Source of the DNA: Blastopirellula marina
GTDB taxonomy: Bacteria; Planctomycetota; Planctomycetia; Pirellulales; Pirellulaceae
Direction: 5' to 3'
NCBI RefSeq assembly: GCF_002967715.1
Contig: NZ_PUIA01000017.1
Coordinates: forward strand, 248,001-312,000
DNA: 64,000 nt
Positions 59,982-64,000 of the stretch are shown here, one piece after another. The position numbers were made by a program, and so were the translations under genes. Position 1 is the stretch's first letter. Each line of letters begins with the position of its first letter. The notes beneath the pieces are model-generated. The model did not search any database and was not told the DNA's origin. It saw only the letters and a program-made list of their open reading frames with translations.

Positions 59982-61286
59982 TTAAGAAGAGGGAGCCAGG
60001 CAATAGAGATGGGTCGAGGTTCGCCAAAACAGCTTTCCGCCGGCAAAGACCGGGCTGGCGAATCCGCTCCCTTCGAGATGAAACTGGGCAACGGAGTTGA
60101 ATTCAGGAGTTGCATCAAAGACGTGCATCATCCCTTCCTCGTCGGGAACCAGCATGTGATCTCCGTATAAAGTCAATGAAGCACTGAAGTTACCGCCAAT
60201 TCGCTTTCTGGCGAGTCGCTCGCCCGTCTGGGCGTCGTAGCAGAGGCCGATTCCATCATCGTTGACGGCGAAGACCTTTCCATCGTGCACCAGAGGGGAT
60301 GGAACGTAGATGCGCTCCCTGGCCTCCCATACGATCTCGACCTGGCTTCCATCCCCGCTTGGATCGACTCGGACGGCCAACGAGCCATTCTGGGGATAGC
60401 CTCCGGTGGAAATCACGAGGTCTCCGGCCACGGCTGGGGTATTGGCCGTTGTCTTCGCAGGACCATTAACCGCCCACAGGAGGCTGCCGTTCTCGGGATC
60501 GTAGGCCGATGTCTTCCCAGTTCCGCCCACGAGAATCTGCTGCTTGCCGGCCAACTCGGCGAGTATGGGGGTGCCGTAACTTGGTTCGTTCGAACGACCT
60601 ACGCGCCAGACGATATCTCCCGTGTCTCGACGCAGGGCGGCCAGGAAGCCAGGGCCATCGGAGTCGGCCAAAACGATCACGTACGAGTCGTAAATGATCG
60701 GCGAACTCCCATAACCATGCTGACTTTGAAATGGTCCGGCCTCTTTCTGCCAGACGATTTGTCCCTTGAGATCAATCGCCGTGACGTATAACGAATCTTT
60801 CACCACGAAAGCGGTGAAAATGTAGCTGCCATCGGTGGCTGGCGTGGCCGATGCCTGGGAATTCTTTTGATGCGTCCGCATGAAGCCGCCTTGATGGACC
60901 GTGGTGGTCCAGTTCGGCTTCCCCATGACGGTCTCGTAGCAAACCAGCGACTTGGTTTCCTGCTTGGCATCGGCCGTTGTGATAAAGACTTTGTCACCGA
61001 CGATGATGGGGGAAGAATGCCCCAAACCCTGGATTTTAGCACTCCAAACAACGTTCGGCTGGCTCGTCCACTGGAAGTCGGCGACCGGTTGATGGGCGAT
61101 GCCATCGCGATCTTCCCCACGCCACCAGGGCCAACTCTCAGGTGGTAAAGACACAGGATCAGCAGCCTGGGCGGCTTCGCCTTGGGGGGCGTGAATCTCG
61201 GCGACCGGCTCTTGCCGACAACCAAGCAGCAACGCTCCTAGCGCAATCGAAAGCGACACACTTCGGCGATATCCTGCGAGCATCAT
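59982..61286 (-). CDS. PQQ-like beta-propeller lipoprotein
   Basis: 434 residues. A lipobox LLGC with lipidated Cys23 ends the signal. The body has repeated PQQ-binding-like blade elements: WPWWRGEDRDGIAHQPVADF, VVWSAKIQGLGHSSPIIVGD, GSYIFTAFVVKDSLYVTAID, HGYGSSPIIYDSYVIVLADS and SLLWAVNGPAKTTANTPAVA. Planctomycetes have many such outer-surface or periplasmic propellers of unknown role; some act like BamB. It lies alone between the AT-rich gap and a divergent TPR gene. Confidence 0.9.
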   Translation of the reverse strand: MMLAGYRRSVSLSIALGALLLGCRQEPVAEIHAPQGEAAQAADPVSLPPESWPWWRGEDRDGIAHQPVADFQWTSQPNVVWSAKIQGLGHSSPIIVGDKVFITTADAKQETKSLVCYETVMGKPNWTTTVHQGGFMRTHQKNSQASATPATDGSYIFTAFVVKDSLYVTAIDLKGQIVWQKEAGPFQSQHGYGSSPIIYDSYVIVLADSDGPGFLAALRRDTGDIVWRVGRSNEPSYGTPILAELAGKQQILVGGTGKTSAYDPENGSLLWAVNGPAKTTANTPAVAGDLVISTGGYPQNGSLAVRVDPSGDGSQVEIVWEARERIYVPSPLVHDGKVFAVNDDGIGLCYDAQTGERLARKRIGGNFSASLTLYGDHMLVPDEEGMMHVFDATPEFNSVAQFHLEGSGFASPVFAGGKLFWRTSTHLYCLAPSS

Positions 61287-61449
61287 GCGTCTCCGTTGGC
61301 CAGTCGTCCCGGTAATCGCATCTTCGCAAATTACCAGATCGAAATAAATTCCCCGAATTCTCGTCGTGGCAAGGTCTGCCTAATTGCTTAGAATAACATT
61401 CTACGCGAATCCGCTTACAAAATGTTCTCACGGAGTTAGATAAAACATC

Positions 61450-63210
61450 ATGGTTGGGCGATTCTCCCTCTTCGTGGTTGCCACATTGCTTTGTGGCTTC
61501 CTGACCCTCCCGCTGTCGGCTGAGGATTACGCCGGCCAAGCCGATCTCGATAAAGCGGTCGATTTGAAACTCGATGCGGAAGGAATGGATGACCTGGCCC
61601 AGGTCGCCGAGCTCTGCGAATCGGCCTTGGACAAAGGGCTGCACGAGGAAGACCAGGTCTTCGCAAAACAATTGCTCACTTCGGTTCGCTACCAGCGAGC
61701 GGAAGCGATGGGCAAAGGGATCTTCGAAGAAGCCCAACAGCGCAAGGACTGGAAAGACCTGCGCGGCAAGGCAGTCGCCGAGGTCAACAAGGGCCTGAAG
61801 TATGACGACTCGGTTGGCATGCTCCACTTTCTGAAAGCTCGACTTCTGCTGCTGCCCGACGGAGATCGTGATGAGGCCAAGAAGAGCATCAACAAGGCAA
61901 TCGAACTATTGAAAGGGACCGGCGAGCCCCTCTCGAAGGCATTGGTCGTCTCGTTAGTATTCGCCGAAGGCCCCGACGCTCAGATTGATGTGCTGACCAA
62001 AGCCATTGAAGCACACCCAAACAATGCCGACGCTTACCGCCTTCGCGGACTGATGTACCTGGAACAAGAAAAGTTCCAGGAGGCACTGGCCGACCTGAAG
62101 GTCGTAACCGAACAACTGGCCCCCGGCGATCTGACTTCGTTGCAAGCTTACGCCCGAGCGTTTGCCCGACTGGGCGAGTTTGACGAAGCGATCAAAGCGG
62201 TCGATCAGATCATTCAAGCGAATCCCAACTCGCCGATTGGCTACCTGCTGCGAGCCCAGTTCAAGACGATGGCCGGTAACCTGAACGCCGCGATCGAAGA
62301 CTTGGATCAGGTGCTCGTTCTCGCCCCGCGTTCGGTCCCTGCCCTGCTGATGCGGGCAAGCTTGTATGTGGAACGCCAAGACTACAAGTCGGCCCTGCAA
62401 GATGTCGAACGTGCCTTGGCCGCCGATACCGGAAACATGCAGGCTCTGTTAATGCGGGCCACGCTGTACGCTCAGGAAGGGAAGTTCGCCGAAGCGATTC
62501 GTGACCTGGAAGCCCTCCAGATCCGCAACAGCGACAACGCCACGATCGCCCTGCAACTGGCAACCCTTTACCAGGCCGACAAGCGACCTCGCAAGGCGGT
62601 CGAAGTATACGACCAGGTTCTCAAGATCGAGCCCGACAACATCATCGCTCTGCGTGGTAAAGGCGACGCCCTGCTTTCCTACGGCAAGCATGCCGAAGCG
62701 GTTGAAACCTACCTGGCAGCGCTCAAGATCCAAGACGATGAAGAAGGAGGCATCCTGAATAACCTGGCTTGGGTTCTGGCGACCTCCACTAAAGACAACG
62801 TTCGCGATGGCGAGAAGGCACTCCAGTACGCGGTGAAGGCCTGCGAAGCGACCGACTACTCGCAAGCTCACATCCTTTCGACCTTGGCTGCGGCCCATGC
62901 CGAAAAGGGGGAGTTCGAAGAAGCTCGCAAATGGTCGAAGAAGGCCGTCGAAGTCGCCGGTGGTGACGAAGCCGCCGCCGAGATTCGCGATCACCTAAAG
63001 ATGGAGTTGGATGCCTACGATGCCAACGAAGCCTGGCGTGAAATCCAGAACACCAAGGAAGGTGGCAAGACCGACACCATTGCCGGTCCCGCTTCCAAAG
63101 TGGCCGAACAACTGAAAGACGCCGACAAAGAAAAGTCGGACGACCAAAAGAAGAAAGACGACAAGCCAGAGATGATGGAGCCTGCTCCGGACATGGATCC
63201 CGTCTCGTAG
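61450..63210 (+). CDS. Secreted tetratricopeptide repeat protein
   Basis: 586 residues with a Sec signal (FSLFVVATLLCGFLTLPLSA). At least ten TPR-type repeats follow, such as ADAYRLRGLMYLEQEKFQEA, RAFARLGEFDEAIKAVDQII, AALLMRASLYVERQDYKSAL-like PALLMRASLYVERQDYKSAL, AQEGKFAEAIRDLEAL and AEKGEFEEARKWSKKAVEVA. A Lys/Asp-rich tail (ADKEKSDDQKKKDDKPEMME) ends it. Protein-protein interaction scaffold, partner unknown. Confidence 0.9.
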   Translation: MVGRFSLFVVATLLCGFLTLPLSAEDYAGQADLDKAVDLKLDAEGMDDLAQVAELCESALDKGLHEEDQVFAKQLLTSVRYQRAEAMGKGIFEEAQQRKDWKDLRGKAVAEVNKGLKYDDSVGMLHFLKARLLLLPDGDRDEAKKSINKAIELLKGTGEPLSKALVVSLVFAEGPDAQIDVLTKAIEAHPNNADAYRLRGLMYLEQEKFQEALADLKVVTEQLAPGDLTSLQAYARAFARLGEFDEAIKAVDQIIQANPNSPIGYLLRAQFKTMAGNLNAAIEDLDQVLVLAPRSVPALLMRASLYVERQDYKSALQDVERALAADTGNMQALLMRATLYAQEGKFAEAIRDLEALQIRNSDNATIALQLATLYQADKRPRKAVEVYDQVLKIEPDNIIALRGKGDALLSYGKHAEAVETYLAALKIQDDEEGGILNNLAWVLATSTKDNVRDGEKALQYAVKACEATDYSQAHILSTLAAAHAEKGEFEEARKWSKKAVEVAGGDEAAAEIRDHLKMELDAYDANEAWREIQNTKEGGKTDTIAGPASKVAEQLKDADKEKSDDQKKKDDKPEMMEPAPDMDPVS

Positions 63211-63335
63211 GCTCCCCCTTTTTGTTTGATTCGCCTCCGGTGATTCGGAAGAATGAACGCAGAGGCCATCCGAAGATAACCACGCCCTGGCCTCGTACGA
63301 GCGTCAGGACTTTTTTCATGAAGGGACTTCCCACA

Positions 63336-63698
63336 ATGGATATCCAAACGCCAGATCAACTGACGCAGAAAAAATGCAAGCCCTGCGAAGGGGGCGTCGA
63401 TCCATGTACCTTGGACGAAGCCAATGATCAGTTGGCGAAGCTCGACGGCTGGTACCTGACGCACGAAGGTCAACGCATCCGCAAAGACTGGACGGTAAAG
63501 AACTTTATGGCCGGCATGACCTTCTTCAATAAGGTGGCCGAGGTGGCCGAAGAAGACGGACATCACCCCGATCTGCACATCGCCGGGTACCGGAACGTTT
63601 CGATCGAGATCTGGACGCATGCGATCGGCGGACTGAGCGAAAACGACTTTATCCTGGCCGCCAAGATCGATGCCTTGCCTATCGAGGTGAAGTCATAG
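63336..63698 (+). CDS. Pterin-4-alpha-carbinolamine dehydratase-like protein
   Basis: 120 residues from ATG 63336, preceded by AGGGA at a suitable distance; an upstream ATG at 63318 is also in frame. LDGWYLTHEGQRIRKDW, FNKVAEVAEEDGHHPDLHIA and VSIEIWTHAIGGLSENDFIL carry the conserved E, HHP and H residues of the PCD/DCoH family. The enzyme recycles oxidised pterin cofactor; in bacteria without phenylalanine hydroxylase it may support other pterin chemistry. CKPCEGG at the N-terminus matches bacterial members. Confidence 0.94.
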   Translation: MDIQTPDQLTQKKCKPCEGGVDPCTLDEANDQLAKLDGWYLTHEGQRIRKDWTVKNFMAGMTFFNKVAEVAEEDGHHPDLHIAGYRNVSIEIWTHAIGGLSENDFILAAKIDALPIEVKS

Positions 63699-63826
63699 GC
63701 AACAGGCCCGGCGGTGAAAACGTGTCCGTATTAAGTCCTGGTTAATCATCCCACGATTGCAATTTGCGTTTTCTGGCAGGTGACCTACACTTTGGGCAGT
63801 GATTGCGCACGCGTTTTACCCCCTAT

Positions 63827-64000
63827 ATGGTCATGAACAACGAGATCGAAGTTCTCGACAAGCCTCAGCTTCCCGCGGTTGCCCCTGAGGCTTCTCTGCC
63901 AGTTGAGCGGACCATTGATGCCGGCCTACCCCCGAGCATTCGGGCAGCCGTGCGCAGCCATACGATCATCTGGATCGTCATCCTATCGATTGGCCCGCTG
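63827..64000 (+). CDS. N-terminus of a hypothetical membrane protein, cut by window end
   Basis: An open frame from ATG 63827 or 63833 continues to the last base (58 codons). It starts MNNEIEVLDKPQLPAVAPEA, then a basic stretch (IRAAVRSHTI) and a hydrophobic helix (IIWIVILSIGPL) that is cut. Too little is seen to name a family. It lies 128 bases downstream of the dehydratase gene on the same strand. Confidence 0.5.
   Translation, partial: MVMNNEIEVLDKPQLPAVAPEASLPVERTIDAGLPPSIRAAVRSHTIIWIVILSIGPL

Overview
The window looks like chromosomal DNA from a planctomycete, most likely of the Pirellulaceae (Blastopirellula/Bremerella/Rhodopirellula type). The inference rests on gene content. There is a DUF1501, pre-peptidase C-terminal (PPC), DUF1549/DUF1553 and cytochrome c-WD40 cluster, a formylglycine-type sulfatase beside LamG and exported pyruvyl-transferase genes, many secreted proteins with Tat or Sec signals, weak Shine-Dalgarno sequences, and several families of short palindromic intergenic repeats. 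Base composition is moderately GC-rich, with AT-richer patches around 17.6-18.5 kb and 59.7-59.9 kb. No rRNA, tRNA, CRISPR array, intact insertion sequence or prophage was found.

Layout. 1-5.6 kb, minus strand: truncated DNA methyltransferase, argS, rsfS, a PIN-TRAM membrane protein and a dGTPase-type hydrolase. 6-8.9 kb: uvrA. 9-11.6 kb: two Cys-containing hypothetical proteins, a palindromic repeat cluster and msrA. 11.7-15.9 kb, minus: membrane protein, sulfatase, Tat-exported pyruvyl-transferase-like protein and LamG protein. 16-24.4 kb: accessory stretch with small membrane proteins, DUF3050, DUF1883 plus a two-TM partner, two SMI1/KNR4-type immunity-like proteins with hypothetical neighbours, a cold-shock/DUF1294 protein, and a PIN/NYN-like protein preceded by a strongly structured RNA ending in an intrinsic terminator. 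24.7-28.5 kb: rarA, small proteins, and a LysM/YkuD-like protein that has lost its catalytic cysteine motif. 28.5-32 kb: four tandem single-pass LRR-like paralogues with touching or overlapping ends. 32-36.8 kb, minus: lysS with an unusual ~190-residue N-terminal domain, followed by a LolCDE-type permease and ATPase. 36.9-41.2 kb: hypotheticals, DUF4870, sorbosone/glucose dehydrogenase-like protein. 41.2-50 kb: pdxA, PhzF-type isomerase, LRR protein, pyrE, an AEC permease fused to a GyrI-like effector-binding domain, a CbiX-type chelatase, small accessory genes, cupin and cysK. 50-59.5 kb, minus: DUF1501, PPC, DUF1549/1553 and cytochrome c/WD40/coiled-coil genes. 60-64 kb: PQQ-like lipoprotein, TPR protein, pterin carbinolamine dehydratase and the start of one more membrane protein.

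Most of the window is housekeeping and the standard exported gene set of planctomycetes. The observations most worth following are the LysRS fusion, the permease/effector-domain fusion, the structured RNA upstream of the PIN-like gene, the cysteine-less YkuD-like protein, the tandem LRR paralogues, and the immunity-like island in which one gene is flanked by direct repeats. Family assignments come from reading motifs and overall sequence character, without database searches.
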